64,000 nt of DNA, taken from assembly GCA_963795335.1 (NCBI GenBank), contig CAWCHI010000006.1, positions 1 through 64,000 of the forward strand. Direction: 5' to 3'. This document shows positions 53,938 through 63,000 of the stretch, piece after piece. The translations under genes and the position numbers were made by a program. Below the pieces are notes generated by a model that worked only from the letters and a program-made list of their open reading frames with translations, did no database searches and was not told where the DNA came from. Source of the DNA: Trebonia sp963795335 (GTDB lineage Bacteria; Actinomycetota; Actinomycetes; Streptosporangiales; Streptosporangiaceae). Each line of letters starts with the position of its first letter. Within the stretch, counting starts at the first letter, position 1.

Positions 53938-55256
53938 CAGGCGCCCGCCCCGCTGTCGACCGCACCCTGGTTTTCGACCGCACGGAGCGCGTCGGTCAGC
54001 AGGCCGAGGCCCTCCCGGGCCTCCGCCTCGGTGACGGTCAGCGGCGGGGCCATCCGCAGGGTGGCGCCGTACAGGCCGCCCTTGCCGACCAGCAGCCCGC
54101 GTTCCCTGGTCGCCTCCATCGCCGTGGCCGCGAGGGCGGGCGACGGCGCCCCGGTCACCGGGTCGGCCAGGTCGACCGCGAACATGAGGCCCTTGCCGCG
54201 CACGTCGGCCACCGTCTTCAGGCCGGCGGTGGCCCGCCGCAGGCCGTCGATGACGATCGCACCGCAGGCGGCCGCGTTGGCCTGCAGGTCGTGGGAGAGC
54301 ACGTAGTCGAGGGTGGCGTTGGCGGCTGCGGTCGCGACCGGGTTGCCGCCAAAGGTGGAGATGCCGTTGCCGCGGATGGAGTCGAGCAGCTCGCCCCGGC
54401 CGACCACGCCGCCGATGGCGAAGCCGTTGCCGAGGCCTTTGGCGAACGTCATGAAGTCGGGGGTGATGCCGTGCGCCTGGATCCCCCAGAAGTGCTCGCC
54501 GGTGCGGCCCCAGCCGGTCTGCACCTCATCGGAGATGAGCAAGATGCCGTGCTCGTCGAGCACTTCCTTGTACGCCGCCAGCAGCCCGTCCGGGGCCATG
54601 GTGAAGCCGCCGACGCCCTGGATCGGCTCGGCGATGAGCGCGCCCACGTCGTCCGGGTGGATGGCGGCCTTCAGCAGCGCCCGCAGGTCGGCCACGCAGG
54701 CCTCGATGTACTCGCCGTCGGACAGGCCGCGGTAGGCAGGCAGCTGCCGGTCAGTGCCATGCAGGTAATGGGTACCGAACGGGTCGTTGCTGCTCGGTTT
54801 CCAGGCGGCATTGCCGGTGATGGCGACGGTACCGAAGGTACGGCCGTGGTAGGAGTTCCGCATCGCCAGGACCTGGTTGGCCTTGCGGACGGACAGGGCC
54901 GCCGCCAGCGCGGTCTCGTTGGCCTCGGAGCCGGAGTTGGTGAAGAACACCTTGGCGTCCGGGATGCCAGACAGGCGGGCAATCTTTTCCGCCAGCTCGA
55001 CCTGGTTGCGGATCAGGTACAGCGTCGAGGTGTGGTAGATCCCCGACGCGAGCTGCCGCTCGACCGCCTCGCGCACTTCGGCGACGTCGTAGCCGAGCAT
55101 GTTGGTGAGGATGCCGCCGAAGAAATCGAGGTAGCTGTTGCCCTCGGCGTCGGTCACACGGCAGCCCTTGCCGCTGACGATCTCGATCGGGTCGGCGTAG
55201 TTGAGGGCGACCCAGCTGGGGATGACAGCGCGGTGACGGGCGAGGAGATCTGACAT
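53937..55256 (-). CDS. Class III omega-aminotransferase (GABA/beta-alanine type)
   Basis: 439 residues: GNSYLDFFGGILTNMLGYDV, FFTNSGSEANETALAAALSV, MRNSYHGRTFGTVAITGNAA, LIAEPIQGVGGFTMAPDGLL, LLISDEVQTGWGRTGEHFWG, and TFAKGLGNGFAIGGVVG with the PLP Lys. Coupling to a malonate-semialdehyde-type dehydrogenase suggests beta-alanine or 3-aminoisobutyrate as amino donor, the end of pyrimidine or polyamine breakdown. It is only about 30 percent alike by eye to the gabT at 36633, so not a recent copy. ATG 55256. Confidence 0.85.
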   Translation of the reverse strand: MSDLLARHRAVIPSWVALNYADPIEIVSGKGCRVTDAEGNSYLDFFGGILTNMLGYDVAEVREAVERQLASGIYHTSTLYLIRNQVELAEKIARLSGIPDAKVFFTNSGSEANETALAAALSVRKANQVLAMRNSYHGRTFGTVAITGNAAWKPSSNDPFGTHYLHGTDRQLPAYRGLSDGEYIEACVADLRALLKAAIHPDDVGALIAEPIQGVGGFTMAPDGLLAAYKEVLDEHGILLISDEVQTGWGRTGEHFWGIQAHGITPDFMTFAKGLGNGFAIGGVVGRGELLDSIRGNGISTFGGNPVATAAANATLDYVLSHDLQANAAACGAIVIDGLRRATAGLKTVADVRGKGLMFAVDLADPVTGAPSPALAATAMEATRERGLLVGKGGLYGATLRMAPPLTVTEAEAREGLGLLTDALRAVENQGAVDSGAGA

Positions 55257-55322
55257 GGTCCCAGTCTGCCCGGGCCGGGGCGGCACCGCCTAGTGACATG
55301 CTGCTACGAATCCCTGGATTTT

Positions 55323-55339
55323 CCTTACATGTTGTAAGG
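55323..55339. promoter_or_regulatory. Palindromic operator in the aminotransferase-pucR gap
   Basis: CCTTAC-ATGTT-GTAAGG, a perfect 6-bp inverted repeat with a 5-bp spacer, centred between the divergent aminotransferase (ATG 55256) and pucR-type gene (ATG 55361). Likely site for the PucR protein. Confidence 0.55.
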
Positions 55340-55360
55340 TCTCCGTGTGAGGCCGCCGCA

Positions 55361-56638
55361 ATGCCGCTGACCCTGCGCGAGGTTCTCGACCTCGACGTCG
55401 TCCGCCGGGGCGCGCCGTTCGTGGTCGCGGGCGCCGCCCGGCTGGACGTCCCCGTGCGCTGGGTCCACGCGGTCGAGCTGACCGACATCGGGCGCCTGCT
55501 GCGGGGCGGCGAGCTGGTGCTGTCGACCGGCATCGCGCTGCCCGACTCGGCCACCGGCCTGGCCGAGTACGTCGGCGCGCTCGCCAACGTAGGCGTGGCC
55601 GGACTGGCGGTCGAGCTGGGCCGCCGGTACGCCGCGGCACTGCCGCCCGCACTGGTGGCCGCGGCCGAGGCGCGCTCGCTGCCGCTGGTGGAGCTGCGCC
55701 GCGAGGTCGCCTTCATCGAGATCACCGAGGCGGTGCACGCCCGGATCATCGATGAGTTGCTGATCTCCCGGGCGGCCGCCACCCTGGCGCTCGGCCGGCT
55801 GCTCACCTCGCAGGCGGACTCGCTCGAACGGCAGGCGCACCGGACGCTGATCAGCGCGCTGATCGAGGGGACCGACGCGGCCGGCGACCGGGCCCGGGCG
55901 ATGGGCGTCGAGGTGACCGGCCGGGACCTGGTCGCCGTGGTGGCCCGGCTGCCGGCGGCGGGGGCGCCGGAGGCGGCTCACGCCGCGGTCCTCGGGGCGG
56001 CCGAGACGCTGGCGGCCGCGGGCCGCGCGGCGGGCGTGCCCGCGCTGGTCGGGGCGCTGGACGAGGAGCGGGCGGTGGCGCTGCTGTCCCTCCCGCCAGG
56101 CGGTGACGACACCGGGCCGCTGCGGGCGCTGGCGGGGCGGCTGGCGGCCTGGCAGTCGGCCCGGTCCGGGCCGGACGGCACGGACGCGCCGGGAGCTGCG
56201 CTCGTGATCGGGGTGAGCCGCACCGCCCGGTCGCTGCGGGAAGTGCGCGCCGCTGTCACCGAGGCCCGCGAGGTAGCCGACCTCGCGGTGGGCGAGCCAG
56301 GCGGCCGCCGGCCCTACTACCGGTTGCCCGACTTGCGCCTGCGCGGTCTGCTGTACCTGCTGCGGGAGGACGCGCGGGTGCGCGCCTACACCGAGCGTGA
56401 GCTGGGCCCGCTGCTAGCCCATGACGCCGAGCACGGCACCACCCTGGCCGCCGACCTGGCCGCGTTCCTCGACGCCGGCGGGAACAAGGCGCTGGCGGCG
56501 GCGCGCGCCCACCTCGCCCGGCCCACGTTCTACCAGCGCCTCGCGCTCATCGAGCGGGTGCTCGGGGTCAGCCTGGCCGATCCCGAGTCGCGGGCGGCGC
56601 TGCACGTGGCCCTGCTCGCCCGCCAGGAGGGCGCCTGA
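55361..56638 (+). CDS. PucR-family transcriptional regulator
   Basis: 425 residues. The N-terminal PucR sensory domain is LTLREVLDLDVVRRGAPFVV, VRWVHAVELTDIGRLLRGGE and LVLSTGIALPDSATGLAEYV. A GGDEF-like middle region precedes the C-terminal PucR helix-turn-helix (LAAFLDAGGNKALAAARAHL, RPTFYQRLALIERVLGVSL). ATG 55361 has GAGG 8 nt upstream. Divergent from the aminotransferase-mmsA pair, which it most likely controls, as PucR/GabR-like activators do in other actinobacteria. Confidence 0.9.
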   Translation: MPLTLREVLDLDVVRRGAPFVVAGAARLDVPVRWVHAVELTDIGRLLRGGELVLSTGIALPDSATGLAEYVGALANVGVAGLAVELGRRYAAALPPALVAAAEARSLPLVELRREVAFIEITEAVHARIIDELLISRAAATLALGRLLTSQADSLERQAHRTLISALIEGTDAAGDRARAMGVEVTGRDLVAVVARLPAAGAPEAAHAAVLGAAETLAAAGRAAGVPALVGALDEERAVALLSLPPGGDDTGPLRALAGRLAAWQSARSGPDGTDAPGAALVIGVSRTARSLREVRAAVTEAREVADLAVGEPGGRRPYYRLPDLRLRGLLYLLREDARVRAYTERELGPLLAHDAEHGTTLAADLAAFLDAGGNKALAAARAHLARPTFYQRLALIERVLGVSLADPESRAALHVALLARQEGA

Positions 56639-56645
56639 GGCGCGG

Positions 56646-56725
56646 GACTGGCCTGACCGGGACTTGCCCTGACCGGGACTTGCCCTGACCGGGACTGGAC
56701 CAGACCGGGACTGGCATGACCGGCG
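56646..56725. repeat. Tandem repeats of about 18 bp
   Basis: About four copies of CTTGCCCTGACCGGGAC in the gap between the convergent pucR-type and HNH genes. No gene function is evident. Confidence 0.75.
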
Positions 56726-56746
56726 AGGTCCCGGGACAGGAGCCCG

Positions 56747-58819
56747 TCAGGCCGGGTAGCGCTTGGGGCCCTGGGTGTAGCCGCGCCCGGATGGTCCCTG
56801 CCAGTGATGCCACCCCGGCACCGGCTGGGTGACGATCCAGCCGGGCGACTGCTTGACCCGGTGGCAGGCGCGGCTGCGTGACCCCGCGTTGCAAGCGCAG
56901 GTCCGGCCGCCGCGGTGATAGGGGACGGCGTGCTCGAAGTCGGTTTCCCGCGCGTGGCGCGAGCAAGACGGGAACGTGCAGTCGCCGTCGCGCAGCTGGA
57001 CCAGGTGGCGCAGGACCTCGTTGGGCTGGTACGCGTGGGACTCATGGCGGTGGTCGCAGGCGAAGGCCGGCACCGGCTCCAGCCGTACGGTCAACCGCGT
57101 CTGGCTGGGGCCGTCGAGCGTCCAGCAGCCGTACCCGCCGGGCGGACCCGCATCGGCGCGACTTGTGAAAGACCACCCAGGCGCGCCGGGCGGCCCTGCC
57201 GCCGATGGCGGGCCGGGTGCCTGCACCGGGTGGGCGACGTCAGGCGGCCGCCCCAGGCGGGCGAGGTCGGCCGCGGGAATCGTCAGGTTCAGGCGGGCGG
57301 GCAGGGTGATCGAGCGAAACGGCCGGCGGTCATGGCCCGGATGCCCGCGCGGGTGGCCCCGGTTTGCGCGGGCGGCCCGCGCGCATCCATGGCCGATCGC
57401 GATACCGTCCGGGTCGGTGACGGTGACGCAGATCCGGGTACCCGGGCTGGCGCAGGCCGCCGCGGCGAGTTGCCGGGCGAGGCCCGGGTCGAGCGGGCCG
57501 AGGCCGTGGCTCTCGCCCGGCCGTTCACCCAGGCCGAGCAGGGTGGCGAGCGGGACGACCAGGTCGACGGGGCGGGGCGGCGTGGCGAGCGGGTCACCGC
57601 GGCCGGGGCCACGGTGACCGGGGCCACTGTGGCTGGGGCCGTCGTCGCCAGGACCGGGATCGCCGGCAGCAGCGTTGCCGGGACCACGATCGCCGGGCCC
57701 ACGATCGCCGGGCCCCCGGTTACCGGGACCACGATCGCCCGGACCACGATCGCCCGGACCACGATCGCCCGGACCACGATCGCTGACGTCACCGTCGCGG
57801 GGACCATCCGGGCCCGGAACATCGCCGGAACCATCGTGGCCCGGAGCGTCGCCGTTCAGTCGGCTGGCGGGCGTTAGCTGGCCGGTGGCGATCCGGGCCG
57901 CCGCGCTGATCTCGTTCAGCAGGTCGAGGTAGGCGGCCGCGCGGTACTGGTCCATCCGCGTGCCCGGCGGGAAGGCGTCCGAGTCGAGGTACTCCTGGGC
58001 CCGGGCGCAGACGCTGGCGTGGGCGGCCAGGGTCTGATCGGTGGGCAGCTCCCGGCCGGTGAGGGCGGCGGCGCCAGACTCCTCGCGGAACATCTGCACC
58101 CGGCTCTTGCTCCGCTCGGCCTCCTCGCGCCGTCGGGTAGCCGAATCGGGGTCGACGGTGACAGCGGCCTGCACGGCGATCCTGACCACCTGTCCGAAGG
58201 TCTTGCCAGTCAACTCGGGCAGGATCAGCTCCTGCGCCCGCGCCGCGTCCTGTGCGCTGAGCGATTCCAGGGCCTCGTTGACCGCCTTGGCCTTGGCCGC
58301 GGTGAGGGTGCCCGCGGCGAGCAGGGCGCCAACGCCCGGCAGGCGGGCCTGCAGGTCCCACGCCAGCCACATCATCCGGTCGGCCGACACGGCCGGCATC
58401 GACAGGGCCAGGGCCACCTCATGGGTCAGCGACTTGGTCCAGCCCTCGGGCAGGTCGCCACGGTACCCGCCACCCGGCAGCGGCTGGTCGTCGACCCGGA
58501 TCAGCGCCCGCAGCACACCGAACTTGGCTGCCGCCGCGGCGGCTTCCATGGCCTGGCATTGGCGCAGCATGCCGAGAAGCTCATCACGGGACGCACCCGG
58601 GCATCGCCATCCGTCGCCGGTCGCGACCTCCAGGGCGGCACCGAGCGCGGCTGACGGCGGGCAGGTGTCCCAGCGGCCGCCGCGAGCGAAACCAGCGTGC
58701 GCGGTACCGGCCGGGAACGGGGCGCTGGCGGGGGCAGGACTGGCGGGGGCAGGGGGCATGCCGGACCCGGGGACCGGCGTTGCGCCCGACCCGCCCGGCT
58801 GCCCTGACTGCGACTCCAC
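56747..58819 (-). CDS. DUF222 / HNH endonuclease-domain protein (13E12-repeat family)
   Basis: 690 residues. The DUF222 domain lies in the N-terminal half (ALEVATGDGWRCPGASRDEL, GTLTAAKAKAVNEALESLSA). A middle insert is built of RGPGD pentapeptides. The C-terminal HNH is LVQLRDGDCTFPSCSRHARE, DFEHAVPYHRGGRTCACNAG, then CHRVKQSPGW, giving paired Cys and the catalytic His. The family is multi-copy in actinobacteria and possibly a nuclease-type selfish gene; the target is unknown. GTG 58819 follows GGGAGCTGAG. Upstream 58830-58930 is AT-rich. Confidence 0.9.
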   Translation of the reverse strand: MESQSGQPGGSGATPVPGSGMPPAPASPAPASAPFPAGTAHAGFARGGRWDTCPPSAALGAALEVATGDGWRCPGASRDELLGMLRQCQAMEAAAAAAKFGVLRALIRVDDQPLPGGGYRGDLPEGWTKSLTHEVALALSMPAVSADRMMWLAWDLQARLPGVGALLAAGTLTAAKAKAVNEALESLSAQDAARAQELILPELTGKTFGQVVRIAVQAAVTVDPDSATRRREEAERSKSRVQMFREESGAAALTGRELPTDQTLAAHASVCARAQEYLDSDAFPPGTRMDQYRAAAYLDLLNEISAAARIATGQLTPASRLNGDAPGHDGSGDVPGPDGPRDGDVSDRGPGDRGPGDRGPGDRGPGNRGPGDRGPGDRGPGNAAAGDPGPGDDGPSHSGPGHRGPGRGDPLATPPRPVDLVVPLATLLGLGERPGESHGLGPLDPGLARQLAAAACASPGTRICVTVTDPDGIAIGHGCARAARANRGHPRGHPGHDRRPFRSITLPARLNLTIPAADLARLGRPPDVAHPVQAPGPPSAAGPPGAPGWSFTSRADAGPPGGYGCWTLDGPSQTRLTVRLEPVPAFACDHRHESHAYQPNEVLRHLVQLRDGDCTFPSCSRHARETDFEHAVPYHRGGRTCACNAGSRSRACHRVKQSPGWIVTQPVPGWHHWQGPSGRGYTQGPKRYPA
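57660..57800. repeat. 15-bp repeats coding RGPGD in the HNH protein
   Basis: About eight tandem copies of a 15-bp unit (CGGGACCACGATCGC on the plus strand) code for Arg-Gly-Pro-Gly-Asp/Asn on the minus strand. It is an expandable linker between DUF222 and HNH domains. Confidence 0.85.
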
Positions 58820-59024
58820 CTCAGCTCCCTCTGTTCGAGTTTCTCAGATCTATATCTACTCATTCGAATATTAGCACTATTCAAGATCATTAGCAGCCAC
58901 TAAGGCAATCTATTTCGATCAACTTCTATGAGAGATGGCGCGGCGGCGCGCCATCCGCCCGGGCACAGCCGACAGGGTGCCTACGGCTGGCCGGCTGTGC
59001 TACCCCTTGGCTAGGGTGGGTGCC
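58820..59024. other. AT-rich divergent gap
   Basis: Positions 58830-58930 are the most AT-rich stretch of this part of the window (TCTATATCTACTCATTCG). They contain the short palindrome ATTCGAAT but no recognisable SOS box. Likely promoter of the HNH gene; the TAGGGT at 59012-59017 serves the gene at 59025. Confidence 0.45.
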
Positions 59025-59402
59025 ATGATTACCGCCGCGGACGTGCGCGCGGTGGCGCTGGCGCTGCCACGTACCAGCGAGCACCTGATCCGCGACTACA
59101 CCAAATTCCGGGTCGGGCAGATCGTCTACGCCTCGATCTCCCCCGACGAGCAGCTGCTCGGGTTCGGCTTCCCGAAGGAGCAGCGCGACGCCCTCATCGC
59201 CAGCGAGCCGGACAAGTTCTTGCTACCGCGGCCCTCTGACCTGCGCTACCAGTGGGTCGTGGCCCGGATGAGCGCGCTCGGCGCCATGGAAATGCGGGAA
59301 TTGGTCACCGACGCGTGGTGCATGGTGGTGCCGAAGAAGGTGATCGCCGCCCACCTCGGCCCCGGTCACCCCGGCCCGGGGCTAGCGGGACAACCGCTGT
59401 AG
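59025..59402 (+). CDS. MmcQ/YjbR-family protein
   Basis: 125 residues: MITAADVRAVALALPRTSEH, YTKFRVGQIVYASISPDEQL, FGFPKEQRDALIASEPDKFL, RYQWVVARMSALGAMEMREL. This is the double-wing YjbR fold; nucleic-acid binding is proposed for the family but not proven. ATG 59025 has TAGGGT 7 nt upstream (leaderless-type). The 3' end overlaps the convergent membrane protein gene by 37 bp. Confidence 0.85.
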   Translation: MITAADVRAVALALPRTSEHLIRDYTKFRVGQIVYASISPDEQLLGFGFPKEQRDALIASEPDKFLLPRPSDLRYQWVVARMSALGAMEMRELVTDAWCMVVPKKVIAAHLGPGHPGPGLAGQPL

Positions 59403-60010
59403 GGAACCTGGCTCAGGTCGGGAAAGCCGGGCAGCCTGCTTGTGGACTGCTTCCCGTTGACCACGTAGCCGACGCTGAACTGGACCGGGAGGGGTCCGGG
59501 GCAGCGCACGGTGACCCGCAAGATGACGGTCAGCCAGTCGCTCTCGCCCGACAGCAGGTCGGGGACATCGTTTGGGGCCAGGGCACTCGTCAGCGCCCCG
59601 CAGGGGCCCCACTGACTGCCGACCTGCTTGAGCCCGCCGAGCGGGAGGACCGCCTTGATCTGCCCGAGCGTCACCGGCGCGGGCGAGGAGTTGGTCACCT
59701 CCACCCCCAGCTCGAGCAGGTGCCCCGTCTGAACCGAGCACGTCTGCGTCCCCTGGGCGAGGGCGGGTGCGCCGTCGAAACTGAACGAAGCGGCGGGCGC
59801 GGCCGTCGGTGCGGACCGCGATGGCACGGGCGCGGGCGCGGCGCTCCCCCGGCCGTGGGTGACCCCGGCCCCGTAACCCGCCGCGAGCCCGATCACCAGC
59901 GCCGCCAGGGCGACGAGGCCCGGCCTGGGATGCGGCAGCCAGGCTGGCCGACGCCAGCGCCGACCGGGGTCCATCTCGACCGTGTCGGCCGGCTCGGGCT
60001 GGTCGTGCAT
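59366..60010 (-). CDS. Single-pass membrane protein with extracytoplasmic domain, function unknown
   Basis: 214 residues. A short cytoplasmic Arg/Pro-rich start, one helix (LVALAALVIGLAAGYGAGVT), an Ala/Pro/Ser linker, then a beta-rich outside domain with Cys residues (LLELGVEVTNSSPAPVTLGQ, DWLTVILRVTVRCPGPLPVQ, VGYVVNGKQSTSRLPGFPDL). ATG 60010 has GATAAT 6 nt upstream. It lies 34 bp after the penicillin-binding protein stop and has its own promoter. Family not recognised. Confidence 0.75.
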   Translation of the reverse strand: MHDQPEPADTVEMDPGRRWRRPAWLPHPRPGLVALAALVIGLAAGYGAGVTHGRGSAAPAPVPSRSAPTAAPAASFSFDGAPALAQGTQTCSVQTGHLLELGVEVTNSSPAPVTLGQIKAVLPLGGLKQVGSQWGPCGALTSALAPNDVPDLLSGESDWLTVILRVTVRCPGPLPVQFSVGYVVNGKQSTSRLPGFPDLSQVPYSGCPASPGPG

Positions 60011-60043
60011 GAGCCGATTATCCCGCCGATAGCCGGGCGCGCC

Positions 60044-63000
60044 TCAGTAGTGGCTGAGGAAGCTGGCGACCTCGGGGCCCGCGAACGAGGCGCCGTAGCC
60101 GGCGTCGAGGACAAGGCAGCCAACCGCGACGTCGGCCGATGAGTCGAACGCGATGAACCAGCTGTTCGGCTTCCCCTGGTTCTGGATGTCAGCCGTCCCG
60201 GTCTTGGCGTAGACGGTCGGGCCAAGGCCCAGGCCAGCTCCGGTGCCGCTGGTGACGACGGCTCGCATCATCTCCTTGAGCCCCGCGTCGGTCGCAGTCG
60301 GCAGCGCCGTCGCCGCCAGCTGCTTGGTCCCGGCGACCAGGACCGGCTGCTCGAAGGTGCCGTCGTCGACGGTGGCGGCGACCGACGCCATCGCCAGCGG
60401 CGAGGCGGTCAGGCCACCTTGACCGAACGCTTCCTGGGCCAGCTCAGCCCCCGACGCGCTGGCGGGCGCGTTGAAGTAGGACGCTGACAGGCTGGTGATG
60501 CCGATCTCCCAGTTCTGGTCGAGGCCGAAGTAATTCTTGGCGGTACTCGCCAGCGCCCCCGACAGGTGCGGCCACTGCTGGGTGAACGCGTTGTTGCAGG
60601 ATTGCGCGAAGTCGGTAATGAACGGTGTGCCCGCGGGCTCGGACTCGCCCTTGTCGTTGTGATAGGTGATGCCCTGCACGGTGTAAGCCTTCGGGCACTC
60701 CACCGGCGTGCTCGGGGTGAGCACGCCCTCGTTGAACAGCGCCGCCGAGGTGATCACCTTCATCGACGATCCGGGCGCCACCCGGGCGGTCAGCGCGAAG
60801 TCATTGAACCCGTCGTTGTTGGCGATCGCCAGGATCTTGCCGCTCGACGGCTGGATGACCACCATCGAGCTCTGCGGGTGCATGGCCACCGCGGCCTGCG
60901 CGGCCGTCTCGGCGCCAGAGCTGATGGTGGTGGCGAGCGACTGGAGGTTCTCCGGGGCGAGGATGACCGCCTGGCTTTTCTTCACCGGCTTGCCGGCCGT
61001 GGTCTCGACCTGGACGTCGAGCCCGGGCTTGCCCTGGCCGGTCGGCGCCGCCTTCATCAGCAGGCTGGAGACGTTGGTGAGCCCGACCTCGCCGTAGCTG
61101 GTCAGGTTGCCCCCGTTGGCGTCGGTGACCTCCTCGACCGTCGGCGCGACCGTCACCGCCTGCAGGTGGGTCTTCGTGGTCAGGTTGGGCGCCAGCACGG
61201 CCGGCTGCCAGGCGACAAACCAGACGCTGGAGTTCGCCTGCTGGTAGGCGATCAGGCTGGAGTGGTAGTCCCAGTTACCGCGCAGCGCGGTGGTGCCCGC
61301 GCTGGCGCCGACCGAGGCGCGGACCGAGAAGGCAACCTTCTCCCGTGGCTGGGCAGTGCTGGACCCGGGCGCGGCCGTCAGGCCGTCCTGCCCGAAGCCG
61401 ACCTTGTCCAGGCTCAGGTCCTTGCCGTACTCGGCCAGCGCCGCCTTGGCGGTGGCCGGGTGGTTGGTGAGGTTGGCCGCCGTGCCCAGCTCGCCCTGCT
61501 CCCAGGCGGTCAGGAACGCGGCCGCGACCTGCCGGCCGTCCGCCTGAGCGGTCGACCCGGTGGGGATCATCCCGGTGGCGGGCACCCCCGGGCCGCGTTT
61601 GACCACGAACACCACCACCAGCGCGATCGCTACCGCGACGGCGACCACCCCGGCGAGGGCGGAGAAAAGGACGGTGCGGCGGCGGGGACGGCGCGGGCCG
61701 TCGCCGCCGTTCTTGCCACGGCGTTCCCCGTCCCCCCCGGCCGCACCCGCGTTCGCTGCCTGCTCTGTACCGGGGCCGCCCGGGGCGGGCAGCCCCGGCT
61801 GCCCGTAGCCGGCGGTTCCGTAGGCAGCACTGCCGTAGCCAGCACTGCCGTAGCCAGCACTGCCGTAACCGGCGGTTCCGTAGCCGCCTGTGCCGGAACC
61901 CTGGCCCCAGCCCGGTTGCCCGTATCCCGGCTGCTGATAACCCGGCTGCGGGTAAGCCTGCGAGGCGGGCGCCTGCTGATAGGCGGCCGACCCGTAGTCC
62001 TGCTGACGCGCGCCCTGCTGGCCGAATCCCTGCTGGCCGTATCCCTGCTGGCCTGTGTCCTGGCCATAGTTCTGCTGGCCATAGTTCTGCTGGCCATAGC
62101 CCTGCTGACTAGTGCCCTGCTGGTTTGTGCCCGGCTGTCCGTATCCTGGCTGGCCGTAGCTCTGCTGCCCGTAGTCCGGTTGGCCGTATCCCTGCTGGCC
62201 ATAAGCCTGCTGGCCATACCCCGCCTGCGGATGCGGCTGGCCGTTGCCTGCCTGCTGCTGGTAATCCGGCTGACTTCCTGGCGCCCGGTTCCCGTACCCG
62301 TCGGCCCCGTACCCCTGCTGCCCGAACCATTGCTGGCTTTGGCCCTGCGACCGGTGGTCCGGCTGTCCAGCGCCCTGCTGGAAACCCTGCTGCGAGTCCT
62401 CCGGCTGCCCGTAACCCGACGTCCCGTAACCGGAGCCTGGCTGGCCGGACCCGCCTTGACTCGCTTGACCGTAGCTGCCCGGCTGCCCATAACCGGCCTG
62501 TTGCCCGTACCCAGCCTGCGGACCGTAGCCGTCCTGCTTCCGGTAGTCCCCCGGCTGACCGACGACGGTCGGCGGTTCGTAGCCGCCGGGCTGCCCGTAT
62601 CCGCCCTGACCAGTTTGCCCGGTCGCTTGCGGCCGGTACCAATCCCAGCCCTGCCCCGCCTGTGCGTGCTGCGATGGGGCCTGTGGCGATGGGGCAGGCG
62701 CGGACTGGGCGGCGGGGAAGGAGGCGGACCGGTACATCCACTGGTCACCCTGGCCGGAAAAGCCCGTCCTGGCTGGGCTCTCGGCGCCGCCGGGTTGCTG
62801 GCTGGGAGAATCCGTATCGCCGCGGCCGCTGGCCGCACTGGGTGGTTCGCCACTGCGCGCGGCACTGGGCAGATCCGCACTGGGCCGATCGGCACTGGGC
62901 TGATCCGCACTGGGCTGATCCGCACTGGGCTGATCCGCACTGGGCTGCTCGCCATCGGGTCGATCAGCACTGCGCTGATCGACCCTGTGCTGGTCAGCAC

